Below are positions 17,979 to 28,758 of a stretch of 64,000 bases of DNA, piece by piece. Position 1 is the stretch's first letter, and each line of letters opens with the position of its first letter. Origin of the DNA: Streptomyces sp. CGMCC 4.7035. GTDB lineage: Bacteria; Actinomycetota; Actinomycetes; Streptomycetales; Streptomycetaceae. Both the position numbers and the translations under genes were made by a program. The notes beneath the pieces are model-generated. The model ran no database searches and had not been told where the DNA came from. It saw only the letters and a list, made by a program, of their open reading frames with translations. The stretch lies in assembly GCF_031583065.1 (NCBI RefSeq), contig NZ_CP134053.1, positions 6,799,001 to 6,863,000 of the forward strand, written 5' to 3'.

Positions 17979-18212
17979 GTGAAGCACAAGAAGAGCGCTG
18001 CCGTCGTCGCCGGGGCCATCATGGCCCTTGGAATGGCCGCCCCGGCCATGGCCGACTCGGGCGCCGACGGCGCCGCGGCCAACTCCCCGGGCGTTCTCTC
18101 CGGCAACGTCATCCAGGTTCCCGTGCACGTTCCCGTCAACGCGTGCGGCAACAGCGTCAACGTCCTCGCGCTGCTCAACCCGGCGTTCGGCAACGCTTGC
18201 ACGAACAGCTGA
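17979..18212 (+). CDS. short chaplin
   Basis: A 77-residue secreted chaplin: signal peptide to about residue 26 (APAMA) and one hydrophobic chaplin domain with the GNVIQVPVHVPVN strand, ACGNSVNVLALLNPAFGN and two cysteines (NACGN and NACTN) that form the usual disulfide. Short chaplins assemble as amyloid-like fibrils that lower surface tension and let aerial hyphae leave the water. GTG at 17979 follows AGAAGGGAA. Its place between a rodlin and a long chaplin resembles the chpD position in other streptomycetes. Confidence 0.92.
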   Translation: MKHKKSAAVVAGAIMALGMAAPAMADSGADGAAANSPGVLSGNVIQVPVHVPVNACGNSVNVLALLNPAFGNACTNS

Positions 18213-18266
18213 CGTTCTAGCCGCCAACGGCTGACGTCGACACACACCAGCCCCCGGCTGTGTCAC

Positions 18267-18306
18267 GGCCGGCCTTGGACTGCTCTGTTCGGTTCCAAGG
18301 CCGGCC
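18267..18306 (+). terminator. hairpin terminator after the short chaplin
   Basis: Perfect 13-bp stem (18267-18279 with 18294-18306), 14-nt loop, followed by TTTC. Confidence 0.8.
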
Positions 18307-18350
18307 TTTCCCGGTTAATCCCAACTTCTATCAGCAGGAAGACAACGAGA

Positions 18351-19259
18351 TTGCGACAGACCCTGAGCAGGGGAATGGTCGCGGCAGCCGCCGCGACGGG
18401 CATTCTGTCCCTGTGCGGCAGCCAGGTGTACGCGGACTCGGGCGCCGGCGGCGTCGCGGACGGATCGCCCGGTGTGGCGTCCGGCAACGCCGTCCAGATC
18501 CCGGTGGACATCCCGATCAACATTTGCGGCAACTCGGTGAATGTGGTGGGCGCCCTCAACCCGGCGTTCGGCAACTCCTGTGGCCACCACTCCGGTGCGG
18601 CCACGACTCCCGCCACCCCGTCGATCCCGAGCCACCCGTCGACCCCGAGCGGCCCGTCGACCCCGAGCCACCCGTCGACCCCCAGTGGCCCGTCGACCCC
18701 GAGCCACCCCTCGACCCCCAGTGGCCCGTCGACCCCGAGCCACCCCTCGACCCCCAGTGGCCCGTCGATCCCCGGCCACCCGGTGACCCCCAGTGGCCCG
18801 TCGACCCCGAGCCACCCGTCGATCCCCTGTGGCCCGTCGACCCCCGGCCACCCGGTGACCCCGAGCGGCCCGTCGACCCCCAGTGGCCCGTCGACCCCGA
18901 GCCACCCCTCGACCCCCAGCGTTCCTGGGAAGCCCACTGGCCCCACGGTTCCCACCGTTCCGACGGTTCCTGGCGCCCCCACCACCCCCACGGCTCCGCC
19001 CGACACGCCCCGGGGCGGGCAGCCGAACCACCCCCCGGGCCACGGCACGATCCCGCCGCAGCACACTCCGCAGCACCAGCCGAACACGCCGCCGGCCGGC
19101 CCGCATGTCGGCACCCCGTCCATCCCGTCCCAGCACACGCCGCCCTCCCTGGCCGAGACCGGCAGTGCGGGCCTGCTCGCGACTTCGGCCGTGAGCGTGG
19201 CGATGCTGGCGGGCGGTCTCATCCTGTACCGGCGTAACCGCGTCACCTCCAACCGGTAG
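18351..19259 (+). CDS. sortase-anchored long chaplin with Pro/Ser/Thr repeat stalk
   Basis: A 302-residue cell-wall chaplin. TTG at 18351 with AGGAAG upstream starts a signal peptide ending near residue 29 (QVYA). One chaplin domain follows (about 38-78; GNAVQIPVDIPIN, ICGNSVNVVGALNPAFGN, second Cys in NSCG). Residues about 85-190 are a repeat of PSTPSH/PSTPSG/PSIP units, then a Pro/Thr-rich linker, a LAETG sortase signal (267-271), a transmembrane helix and an Arg-rich tail. Known long chaplins (ChpA-C type) commonly have two chaplin domains; here only one is visible. It should be linked to peptidoglycan by an LAxTG-type sortase and anchor the chaplin/rodlin layer. Confidence 0.9.
   Translation: MRQTLSRGMVAAAAATGILSLCGSQVYADSGAGGVADGSPGVASGNAVQIPVDIPINICGNSVNVVGALNPAFGNSCGHHSGAATTPATPSIPSHPSTPSGPSTPSHPSTPSGPSTPSHPSTPSGPSTPSHPSTPSGPSIPGHPVTPSGPSTPSHPSIPCGPSTPGHPVTPSGPSTPSGPSTPSHPSTPSVPGKPTGPTVPTVPTVPGAPTTPTAPPDTPRGGQPNHPPGHGTIPPQHTPQHQPNTPPAGPHVGTPSIPSQHTPPSLAETGSAGLLATSAVSVAMLAGGLILYRRNRVTSNR
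18612..18922 (+). repeat. 18-bp-type coding repeats for PSTPSH/PSTPSG hexapeptides
   Basis: A tandem array of roughly 16 degenerate 18-bp units inside the long chaplin gene encodes alternating PSTPSG and PSTPSH (with PSIP and PVTP variants). Codon choice is very uniform (mostly ccg tcg acc ccg/ccc), which favours slippage and length change. Confidence 0.85.
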
Positions 19260-19265
19260 CGCCTG

Positions 19266-19294
19266 GGGTGCCGGACGGCTCGCGCCCGGCACCC
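19266..19294 (+). terminator. hairpin after the long chaplin
   Basis: 9-bp stem (19266-19274 with 19286-19294) with an 11-nt loop just after the chaplin stop. Confidence 0.65.
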
Positions 19295-19340
19295 GTACCG
19301 CCGCTCACGCCAGTGAGCCGCCGGTGAGCCATCTCCTACG

Positions 19341-19381
19341 ACCACGGCGCCGTCCGCAGCTTGTGCGGACGGCGCCGTGGT
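19341..19381. terminator. strong 18-bp hairpin
   Basis: Perfect 18-bp inverted repeat (19341-19358 with 19364-19381) with a 5-nt loop; a second, stronger terminator between the chaplin gene and the HTH gene. Confidence 0.8.
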
Positions 19382-19610
19382 CTGTGTGTGCCGTCGCGAC
19401 CCGATTTCATCATCCGTGTCACAAAGAACTCCGCCCTGTCACGGATGTCCCGTGTCCGCGGACCTTCCGTCACACCCGGTTCACAGGCCCTTCCCCCTGT
19501 GCGCTCCGTCTCGTTGAGGAAGCACAGGCTTTGTGATCGCCAGCGCGCGCCCGGTCCCCCCGACGGCCTCCCCCGGTCGCCGCCGCGGCGCGCGCGGGGA
19601 GGTGCTGCAG

Positions 19611-19814
19611 ATGACCGACCGTCGGCTCTGGTCGTACAAGGAGATCGCCGCGCACATCCGGGTGCAGCCGGACACCGTGAGGTCGTACCGCAAACACGGG
19701 CTGCTTCCTCCGCCCGACCACGTGGAGGGCGGAAAACCGTACTGGTACGCCGACACGGTACGGGCCTGGGTCGCCTCCCGCCCCCGCAACCGCGGCCGCG
19801 GAGAGGCCTCCTGA
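19611..19814 (+). CDS. small MerR/AlpA-like helix-turn-helix protein
   Basis: A 67-residue DNA-binding protein with a winged-helix/MerR-like N-terminus: WSYKEIAAHIRVQPDTVRSY is the helix-turn-helix, followed by KHGLLPPPD and the wing PYWYADTVRAWVA. ATG at 19611 has GGGAGG eight bases upstream; an ATG-like start further 5' (19533) would add an unstructured tail. Such small proteins act as excisionase-like or local regulators. The target is unknown. Confidence 0.8.
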   Translation: MTDRRLWSYKEIAAHIRVQPDTVRSYRKHGLLPPPDHVEGGKPYWYADTVRAWVASRPRNRGRGEAS

Positions 19815-19830
19815 CCGCCCCGTCCCACCC

Positions 19831-19861
19831 TGCGGCCCGCCCCCCGCCGGGGCGGGCCGCA
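19831..19861 (+). terminator. hairpin terminator after the HTH gene
   Basis: Perfect 13-bp GC-rich stem (19831-19843 with 19849-19861), 5-nt loop. Confidence 0.8.
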
Positions 19862-19961
19862 CGGCCGTTATGGCGTTGCCCGTCCCCGCGGACGGCCCCG
19901 AGAATCCCCGGAGTCGCCGGGGACTTACCGAGAGCCAGGACCTCGACGACGTCACCCACCC

Positions 19962-20129
19962 ATGAAGTCACCACAGCTCACGGAGGATCCCGCCACGCCC
20001 CGCACTCCCGCCGCCGACTTCTCCGTCAACCCGGTTCTCACCGGCGAGAAGGCGCTCCTGAGGCCCTTCACCGATCCGTCCTGGAGCAGGAGTGGGCCGT
20101 TCACCGGGGTCGTCCCGACACGGGCCGGC
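19962..20129 (+). pseudogene. truncated GNAT acetyltransferase remnant
   Basis: ATG at 19962 opens a frame whose residues about 26-38 (NPVLTGEKALLRPFTD) match the start of RimJ/RimL-type GNAT proteins, but similarity stops there and the frame runs antisense into the dehydrogenase. Only the N-terminal edge of the gene survives, so it cannot be functional as an acetyltransferase. Confidence 0.4.
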
Positions 20130-21173
20130 TCAGCTCCACGGTTCGATGACCGTCACGCCCCGGCCCGGCGCCGTTCCCATCGCCGCCAGTGCCTGCGGGG
20201 CCGCGTTCAGCGGGATCGTCGAGGTGACCAGGAGGTCGGGCTGGAGGGTGCCCGAGCGGACCAGTTCCAGCATGGGCGGATAGGCGTGCGCCGCCATGCC
20301 GTGGCTGCCGAGGATCTCCAGTTCCAGGGCGACCGCCCGGGACATGGGGACGGGGGTCGTGCCGCTGGGTGACGGCAGCAGACCGACCTGGATGTGGCGG
20401 CCGCGGCGGCGCAGCCCGTTCACCGACGCCGCGCAGGTCGCCGGAGAGCCGAGGGCGTCAAGAGAGACATGGGCGCCGCCGCCCGTCAGGGCGCGGACCG
20501 CTGCCGCCGTGTCCTCGAAACGCGTTGCGTCCACGCACTCCGCCGCGCCGAACTTCCGTGCCATCTCCAGGGCCTGAGGCGATACGTCGACGGCCAGCAC
20601 CCTGGCGCCCGAAGCCGCCGCGATCATCACCGCCGACAGGCCGACGCCCCCGCAGCCGTGGACGGCCACCCACTCCCCCGCCGCGACCCGGCCCTGCTGG
20701 ACGACGGCGCGGAACGCCGTGGCGAACCGGCATCCCAGCGCGGCCGCCGTCCGGAACGACAACTCCTCCGGCACCGCGACCAGGTTGACGTCCGCGTGGT
20801 CCAACGCCACGTACTGCGCGTAGGACCCCCAGTGCGTGAACCCCGGCTGCGTCTGCCGCTCGCACACCTGCTGGTCGCCCGCAGCGCAGGACGGACAGGT
20901 GCCGCAGGCACAGACGAAGGGCACGGTGACCCGGTCGCCGGGCCGCCAGCCGGTCACCCGCGCGCCCACCTCCTCGACGACACCGGCGAGTTCGTGCCCG
21001 GGCACGTGCGGCAGGGTGATGTCCGGGTCATGCCCCATCCAGCCGTGCCAGTCGCTGCGGCACAGACCCGTGGCCTCGACCCGCACCACGACCCCGTGCT
21101 CGGAAGGCCGCGGGTCCGCCACCTCGCGCACCTCGGCCGGCTCCCCGTACCGCTCGAACACCACCGCACGCAT
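20130..21173 (-). CDS. zinc-dependent alcohol dehydrogenase (MDR family)
   Basis: A 347-residue medium-chain dehydrogenase. Catalytic zinc ligands are Cys38 ([10 protein letters not shown]) with His60-Glu61 (PGHELAG); the structural zinc site is the four-Cys lobe with Cys90, 93, 96 and 104. The Rossmann glycine motif GCGGVGLS is near residue 171 and a following acidic residue in LAVDVS suggests NAD preference. ATG at 21173. It is monocistronic; substrate is undetermined (primary or secondary alcohol, or formaldehyde-like). Confidence 0.88.
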   Translation of the reverse strand: MRAVVFERYGEPAEVREVADPRPSEHGVVVRVEATGLCRSDWHGWMGHDPDITLPHVPGHELAGVVEEVGARVTGWRPGDRVTVPFVCACGTCPSCAAGDQQVCERQTQPGFTHWGSYAQYVALDHADVNLVAVPEELSFRTAAALGCRFATAFRAVVQQGRVAAGEWVAVHGCGGVGLSAVMIAAASGARVLAVDVSPQALEMARKFGAAECVDATRFEDTAAAVRALTGGGAHVSLDALGSPATCAASVNGLRRRGRHIQVGLLPSPSGTTPVPMSRAVALELEILGSHGMAAHAYPPMLELVRSGTLQPDLLVTSTIPLNAAPQALAAMGTAPGRGVTVIEPWS

Positions 21174-21351
21174 ACGACCGCACCCTCCGCCCGCGTCCGC
21201 GACCCCAGCACGCCTGGAGATCGTCTCTCCGGCGGAACGCTAGCCGCGCACCCCGGGCCTGTCCCGGTCACGGTCCGCCCGCCGCGGGACCACACGTCCG
21301 GACAGAACGGCCCGACAACTCTCTGACGCGCCGGGAACCCTCTTGGGTGGA

Positions 21352-21368
21352 ATACCCCCTAGGGGTAT
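21352..21368. promoter_or_regulatory. CsoR-like copper operator
   Basis: ATACCCCCTAGGGGTAT lies 47 bp upstream of copZ. It has the GC-tract inverted repeat flanked by AT that CsoR copper sensors bind in actinobacteria. No csoR gene lies in this window, so the repressor would act in trans. It overlaps the likely -10 region of the copZ-copA promoter. Confidence 0.75.
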
Positions 21369-21414
21369 AGTCTGAAGCACGCAAACCCCACACGCCTCCC
21401 TGAGGAGTAACGAC

Positions 21415-21654
21415 ATGACCACGCAGACTGATACCCCGGGTACCGTGACGACCGTCTACAAGGTCAGCGGGATGAGCTGCGGGCACTGCGAAGGCTCCGT
21501 CTCCGGTGAGATCTCGGGGATCGCCGGCGTCAGCTCGGTCACGGCCGTCGCGTCCACCGGCGAGGTCACCGTGGTCTCCGCCACCCCCCTCGACGAGGAG
21601 ACCGTGCGCGCCGCGGTCGACGAGGCGGGCTTCGAACTCGTCGGCAAGGCCTGA
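21415..21654 (+). CDS. copZ: copper chaperone (HMA domain)
   Basis: A 79-residue soluble HMA-fold protein with the metal-binding motif GMSCGHC (Cys22, Cys25). CopZ-type chaperones carry Cu(I) in the cytosol to the exporting ATPase, encoded here 87 bp downstream. It is preceded by TGAGGAG and by a CsoR-like operator, so copper induction is expected. Length is normal. Confidence 0.93.
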   Translation: MTTQTDTPGTVTTVYKVSGMSCGHCEGSVSGEISGIAGVSSVTAVASTGEVTVVSATPLDEETVRAAVDEAGFELVGKA

Positions 21655-21741
21655 ACCGCCAGCATCTGCTCTCCGCACCGGGCCGTGCCGACCAGCTGAT
21701 ACTGGCTCCGCACGGCCCGGCCCATTGTCTGGAGTCCGGAC

Positions 21742-24069
<2,328 letters not shown>

Positions 24070-24706
24070 CGTAGGGGTAAGAGTCCCTCTAGAGTCGACC
24101 GCGTGCCTCACATAAGCTCTTCACAAGGCTCGCGCATCTTCCTTACGCTGGGGCCTCGATCGCCATATCGAGGCTCTTGCGCATCTTCAGGACATATGCA
24201 AGAGACGCAGATCACAGTGATGTGAACGTAACCCATGGAAGGGTTCGTGAGTCTAAGTTGGCGATGTCAGAAGCGTCTTGGGGGGCGTGACTGACATCCG
24301 GGGATGTCTTGGGGGACGTTCCCAGGAAACGGCGTTGCCGGGGCACGTGCACCGGGGAGCTTTGAGCGGCCCTCCCGTCCGTACGCGTCCCGGCAGACCG
24401 CATGGCAGTGGTACGCCGAGTTCTGCTCGTTTTGCTCGCAGCGATTCAGGCGCTGTCCCGCAGACGCCCGGCCGGATCCCGTGGGGGGAATCCGCACCGG
24501 GACATGGGAAGGCGCCCTGTGCGTCGGCCCGTGGGGGGACCGGCGTCAGGGCGCCTTCTGTTTTATGCATGAACCTCTGTACAAACCCTTGCGCAAAGCT
24601 GTGCACCGAAGCTTTGCATGAAGCTTCGTACGCCACACTCAGTACGAAGCACAGAGGCGCACGCCGCTCCAGGGATACGACGTACGCCTCAGGCGCGTAG
24701 GGAGAC
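24070..24706. other. 637-bp intergenic region between copA and citA
   Basis: No credible protein gene. An 8-bp hairpin (24153-24160 with 24167-24174) may end the copA transcript. The segment is less GC-rich than its flanks and contains a structured-RNA candidate at 24471-24564. Small ORFs on both strands lack codon bias and start signals. Confidence 0.6.
24471..24564 (+). ncRNA. candidate structured RNA with twin G6-loop hairpins
   Basis: Two hairpins carry the same 12-nt loop CCCGTGGGGGGA: one with stem 24473-24477/24490-24494, the second with stem 24523-24527/24540-24544. The second sits at the tip of a longer 12-bp stem (24508-24519 with 24547-24558) followed by TGTTTT, a factor-independent terminator. 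A G-U pair in the second stem and the T-run favour the plus strand. Read on the minus strand the loops would be C6, as in actinobacterial 6C RNA, but the context does not settle that. Expression is unproven. Confidence 0.45.
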
Positions 24707-25996
24707 TCAGCGCTCCTCGACCGGAACGAAGTCCCGCTCCACCACGCCGGTGTAGATCTGGCGCGGGCGGCCGATGCGAGAGCCCGGCTCCTTGATCATC
24801 TCGTGCCACTGGGCGATCCAGCCCGGCAGCCGGCCGAGGGCGAACAGGACCGTGAACATCTCGGTCGGGAAGCCCATCGCGCGGTAGATCAGGCCGGTGT
24901 AGAAGTCCACGTTCGGGTAGAGGCTGCGGGAGACGAAGTAGTCGTCGGAGAGCGCGTGCTCCTCCAGCTTCAGGGCGATGTCCAGCAGCTCGTCGGACTT
25001 GCCGAGGGCGGAGAGCACATCGTGCGCGGCAGCCTTGATGATCTTGGCGCGCGGGTCGAAGTTCTTGTAGACCCGGTGGCCGAAGCCCATCAGGCGGACG
25101 CCGTCCTCCTTGTTCTTCACCTTGCGGATGAAGGAGTCCACGTCGCCGCCGCTCGCCTGGATGCCCTCCAGCATCTCCAGGACGGACTGGTTGGCGCCAC
25201 CGTGCAGCGGGCCCCACAGCGCGTTGATGCCGGCCGAGATCGAGGCGAACATGTTGGCCTGCGACGAGCCGACCAGGCGGACCGTGGAGGTCGAACAGTT
25301 CTGCTCGTGGTCCGCGTGCAGGATCAGCAGCTTGTCGAGCGCGGAGACGACGACCGGGTCCAGCTCGTACTCCTGCGCGGGGACCGAGAAGGTCATGCGC
25401 AGGAAGTTCTCGACGTACCCGAGGTCGTTACGCGGGTAGACGAAGGGGTGGCCGATCGACTTCTTGTACGCGTACGCGGCGATCGTCGGAAGCTTGGCAA
25501 GCAGGCGGATCGTGGAGAGGTTGCGCTGCTTCTCGTCGAACGGGTTGTGGCTGTCCTGGTAGAAGGTGGACAGCGCGGAGACCACCGAGGACAGCATCGC
25601 CATCGGGTGCGCGTCGCGCGGGAAGCCCTTGTAGAAGTTCTTGACGTCCTCGTGCAGCAGGGTGTGCTGCGTGATGTCGTTCTTGAAGCTGGAGAGCTCG
25701 TCGACGGTCGGCAGCTCGCCGTTGATCAGCAGGTAGGCGACCTCCAGGAAGGTGGAGCGCTCCGCCAGCTGCTCGATCGGGTAGCCGCGGTACCGCAGAA
25801 TGCCCTGCTCGCCATCGAGGTAGGTGATGGCGGATTTATAGGCGGCGGTGTTGCCGTAACCGCTGTCCAGGGTGACCAGACCGGTCTGGGCGCGGAGCTT
25901 CCCGATGTCGAAGCCCTTGTCACCGACGGTGCTGTCGACCACCGGGTAGGTGTACTCGCCGCCGTCGTACCGCAGTACTACAGAGTTGTCGCTCAC
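24707..25996 (-). CDS. citA: citrate synthase
   Basis: A 429-residue type II-like citrate synthase, condensing oxaloacetate and acetyl-CoA at the TCA cycle entry. Active-site features are the His of HADHEQNCST, the His in GPLHGGANQ and the Asp in GFGHRVYKNFDPRA. GTG at 25996 is chosen because GAGGGAAGAC sits directly upstream and this gives the usual actinobacterial N-terminus (SDNSVVLRY); an upstream GTG at 26008 would place that ribosome binding site inside the gene. Monocistronic, with its promoter in the 240 bp before recD2's end. Confidence 0.95.
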   Translation of the reverse strand: MSDNSVVLRYDGGEYTYPVVDSTVGDKGFDIGKLRAQTGLVTLDSGYGNTAAYKSAITYLDGEQGILRYRGYPIEQLAERSTFLEVAYLLINGELPTVDELSSFKNDITQHTLLHEDVKNFYKGFPRDAHPMAMLSSVVSALSTFYQDSHNPFDEKQRNLSTIRLLAKLPTIAAYAYKKSIGHPFVYPRNDLGYVENFLRMTFSVPAQEYELDPVVVSALDKLLILHADHEQNCSTSTVRLVGSSQANMFASISAGINALWGPLHGGANQSVLEMLEGIQASGGDVDSFIRKVKNKEDGVRLMGFGHRVYKNFDPRAKIIKAAAHDVLSALGKSDELLDIALKLEEHALSDDYFVSRSLYPNVDFYTGLIYRAMGFPTEMFTVLFALGRLPGWIAQWHEMIKEPGSRIGRPRQIYTGVVERDFVPVEER

Positions 25997-26236
25997 GTCT
26001 TCCCTCACCGACGTAGTGCCTCATCTTCGAGGTGCCCTGACTGTCTCTACCATCCCCCATTTGGCGCAGGAGAGTGCACTCGGGGTCGACCATTGGGCTC
26101 ATCGGCGGCACTGAGTGCCGTCAACCTGCTCATCCTGCCCCCGTTCGCCCGCTTCCGGAAGTGCTCTGTGACCTTCGCGACTCATTTGATCGATCATTTT
26201 TTGAGTGGCCGGTCCGGGGTCGGCCCGCGGGGCGGC

Positions 26237-28513
26237 TCAGGCTTCGAGGGGGCGCGGCGACAGCCTGAAATCCAGGGCCGTGCAGCGTCGGCCCGCCGAC
26301 ACCGTGCGCACCGCCTGGCCGATCGCCTTGCGTGAACCGACGAGTACGACCAGCTTCTTGGCGCGGGTGACCGCCGTGTAGAGCAGATTCCGCTGGAGCA
26401 TCATCCAGGCACCCGTGGTGACCGGGATGACCACGGCCGGATACTCGCTGCCCTGCGAGCGGTGGATGGTCACCGCGTACGCGTGCGCCAGCTCGTCCAG
26501 TTCTTCGAATTCGTACGGGACCTCCTCGTCCTCGTCCGTCAGCACCGTGAGGCGCTGGTCGACCGGGTCGAGAGAGGTGACAACACCCACGGTGCCATTG
26601 AAGACACCATTCTTCCCTTTCTCATAATTGTTGCGGATCTGGGTGACCTTGTCGCCGACACGGAAGACGCGGCCGCCGAACCGCTTCTCGGACAGGTCCG
26701 GGCGGCCGGGGGTGATCGCCTGCTGGAGCAGGCCGTTGAGATTGCCCGCGCCGGCCGGCCCGCGGTGCATGGGCGCGAGAACCTGCACGTCACGCCGTGG
26801 GTCCAGGCCGAACTTGGCCGGGATCCGCCGCGCCGCCACGTCCACCGTGAGCCGCCCGGCCGCCTCGGTGTCGTCCTCGACGAAAAGGAAGAAGTCCTTC
26901 AGGCCGTCGGTGAGCGGGTGCTGTCCGGAGTTGATGCGGTGCGCGTTGGTGACGACGCCGGACTGCTGGGCCTGGCGGAAGACGCGGGTGAGGCGGACGG
27001 CCGGGATCGGACTGCCGTCCGCCAGCAGATCGCGCAGGACCTCTCCCGCGCCGACGCTGGGCAGCTGGTCGACATCGCCGACGAAGAGGAGGTGGGCGCC
27101 CGGCGGCACGGCCTTCACCAGCTTGTTGGCGAGCAGCAGGTCGAGCATGGACGCCTCGTCGACGACCACCAGGTCGGCGTCCAGCGGGCGGTCCCTGTCG
27201 TAGGCCGCGTCGCCGCCGGGCTTCAGTTCGAGCAGCCGGTGCACCGTGGAGGCCTCGGCGCCCGTCAGCTCGGACAGGCGCTTGGCGGCCCGTCCGGTGG
27301 GCGCGGCGAGCACGACCTTGGCGCGCTTGGCCCGGGCCAGCTCGACGATGGACCGCACGGTGAACGACTTGCCGCAGCCGGGCCCGCCGGTCAGCACGGC
27401 GACCCTCTCGGTCAGCGCCAGTCGCACGGCCTCCTGCTGCTCGGGGGCCAGGTCGGCCCCCGTACGCCCCTTGAGCCAGCCCAGCGCCTTGTCCCAGGCC
27501 ACGTCCCGGAAGGCGGGCATCCGGTCCTCGTCCGTGCGCAGGAGGCGCAACAGCTGGGCGGAGAGGGAGAGTTCGGCGCGGTGGAAGGGGACGAGGTACA
27601 CGGCCGTGACGGGGGCTCCGCCATCGGCCGCGGGCACCTTCTCCCGTACGACACCGGGGTCCGTGTCGTCCTCCGGGGGTGCCGCCAGCTCGGCCAGGCA
27701 GTCGATGACGAGCCCGGTGTCGACCTGGAGGAGCTTGACCGCGTCCGAGATGAGCTGTTCCTCGGGGAGATAGCAGTGGCCCTGGTCGGTGGACTGCGAA
27801 AGGGCGTACTGGAGACCGGCCTTGACGCGCTCGGGGCTGTCGTGCGGGATGCCGACGGACTGGGCGATCCGGTCGGCGGTGAGGAAGCCGATGCCCCAGA
27901 CGTCGGCGGCCAGGCGGTAGGGCTGGTTCTTGACGACGGAGATGGAGGCGTCGCCGTACTTCTTGTAGATGCGCACGGCGATGGACGTGGAGACCTGGAC
28001 GGTCTGCAGGAAGAGCATGACCTCCTTGATCGCCTTCTGCTCCTCCCAGGCGTCGGCGATCTTCTTGGTCCGCTTGGGACCGAGGCCCGGGACCTCGATG
28101 AGCCGCTTGGGCTCCTCCTCGATGATCTTCAGGGTGTCCAGCCCGAAGTGCTGGGTGATGCGGTCGGCGAAGACCGGCCCGATGCCCTTGACGAGGCCGG
28201 AGCCGAGATAGCGGCGGATGCCCTGGACGGTGGCCGGGAGGACCGTCGTGTAGTTCTCGACGGTGAACTGCTTGCCGTACTGGGGATGGGAGCCCCAGCG
28301 GCCCTCCATCCTGAGCGACTCCCCCACCTGGGCGCCGAGGAGCGCGCCGACGACGGTGAGCAGATCAGCGGCGCCACGGCCGGTGTCGACGCGGGCGACC
28401 GTGTATCCGTTCTCCTCGTTCGCGTACGTGATGCGTTCGAGCACGCCCTCCAGTACGGCCAGGCGCCGCTCCCCGGCGTCCGCCTGCCCCGCCCGACTCG
28501 CATCCTTGGTCAT
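26237..28513 (-). CDS. recD2: ATP-dependent RecD-like DNA helicase (RecD2)
   Basis: A 758-residue superfamily 1B helicase with 5'-3' polarity, acting in DNA repair or recombination without RecBC. The N-terminal region with the OB-like start, helix-hairpin-helix repeats (LVKGIGPVFADRI, EVPGLGPKRTKK) and the TP/RecD2-specific segment precede the motor. Walker A is GGPGCGKSFT (about residue 378), Walker B VVVDEASMLD (about 448), and the C-terminal motif region reads AVTIHRSQGSEYP followed by LLYTAVTRAKK. The long N-terminus separates RecD2 from RecD. Independent transcription unit. Confidence 0.92.
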   Translation of the reverse strand: MTKDASRAGQADAGERRLAVLEGVLERITYANEENGYTVARVDTGRGAADLLTVVGALLGAQVGESLRMEGRWGSHPQYGKQFTVENYTTVLPATVQGIRRYLGSGLVKGIGPVFADRITQHFGLDTLKIIEEEPKRLIEVPGLGPKRTKKIADAWEEQKAIKEVMLFLQTVQVSTSIAVRIYKKYGDASISVVKNQPYRLAADVWGIGFLTADRIAQSVGIPHDSPERVKAGLQYALSQSTDQGHCYLPEEQLISDAVKLLQVDTGLVIDCLAELAAPPEDDTDPGVVREKVPAADGGAPVTAVYLVPFHRAELSLSAQLLRLLRTDEDRMPAFRDVAWDKALGWLKGRTGADLAPEQQEAVRLALTERVAVLTGGPGCGKSFTVRSIVELARAKRAKVVLAAPTGRAAKRLSELTGAEASTVHRLLELKPGGDAAYDRDRPLDADLVVVDEASMLDLLLANKLVKAVPPGAHLLFVGDVDQLPSVGAGEVLRDLLADGSPIPAVRLTRVFRQAQQSGVVTNAHRINSGQHPLTDGLKDFFLFVEDDTEAAGRLTVDVAARRIPAKFGLDPRRDVQVLAPMHRGPAGAGNLNGLLQQAITPGRPDLSEKRFGGRVFRVGDKVTQIRNNYEKGKNGVFNGTVGVVTSLDPVDQRLTVLTDEDEEVPYEFEELDELAHAYAVTIHRSQGSEYPAVVIPVTTGAWMMLQRNLLYTAVTRAKKLVVLVGSRKAIGQAVRTVSAGRRCTALDFRLSPRPLEA

Positions 28514-28686
28514 GATCCGACGCTACCGCCCAGGTCTGACAGACGGGGTGGGTCGGCCCCGACAACGCTCAACACCCCGAAAACCGCGCCCAGTCGGAGT
28601 TCGCCGCCGACCGGCCGCCGTCGCGCGTCACCCGTCGGTTCCGGCCATGAGGTCACAATCCGGTCTCGACCCTTGCTCAATGCCCA

Positions 28687-28732
28687 TGTAATCGATTCCA
28701 ATTCCTTCCTGTCAGTCGTGTAAACGATTCCA
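28687..28732. promoter_or_regulatory. two LacI-family operators upstream of the rbs operon
   Basis: Sites TGTAATCGATTCCA (28687-28700) and TGTAAACGATTCCA (28719-28732) both fit TGnAAnCGnTTnCA and are exactly 32 bp apart, about three helical turns. They lie 27 bp before the lacI-type start codon, suiting cooperative autorepression relieved by ribose or a derivative. Confidence 0.8.
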
Positions 28733-28758
28733 CGGATCCACGAGGAGGTGGACCGACG

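Noticed and set aside
18612..18922. A CRISPR-like repeat array
   Set aside because: The repeat is coding, short-unit and continuous with the chaplin frame; no spacers and no cas genes.
24471..24564. Canonical 6C RNA
   Set aside because: C6 loops exist only on the minus strand, while terminator and a G-U pair favour the plus strand; the known 6C context could not be confirmed.
24278..24700. Small plus- and minus-strand ORFs in the copA-citA gap
   Set aside because: No ribosome binding sites, no codon bias, and they overlap the hairpin structures; not supported as genes.
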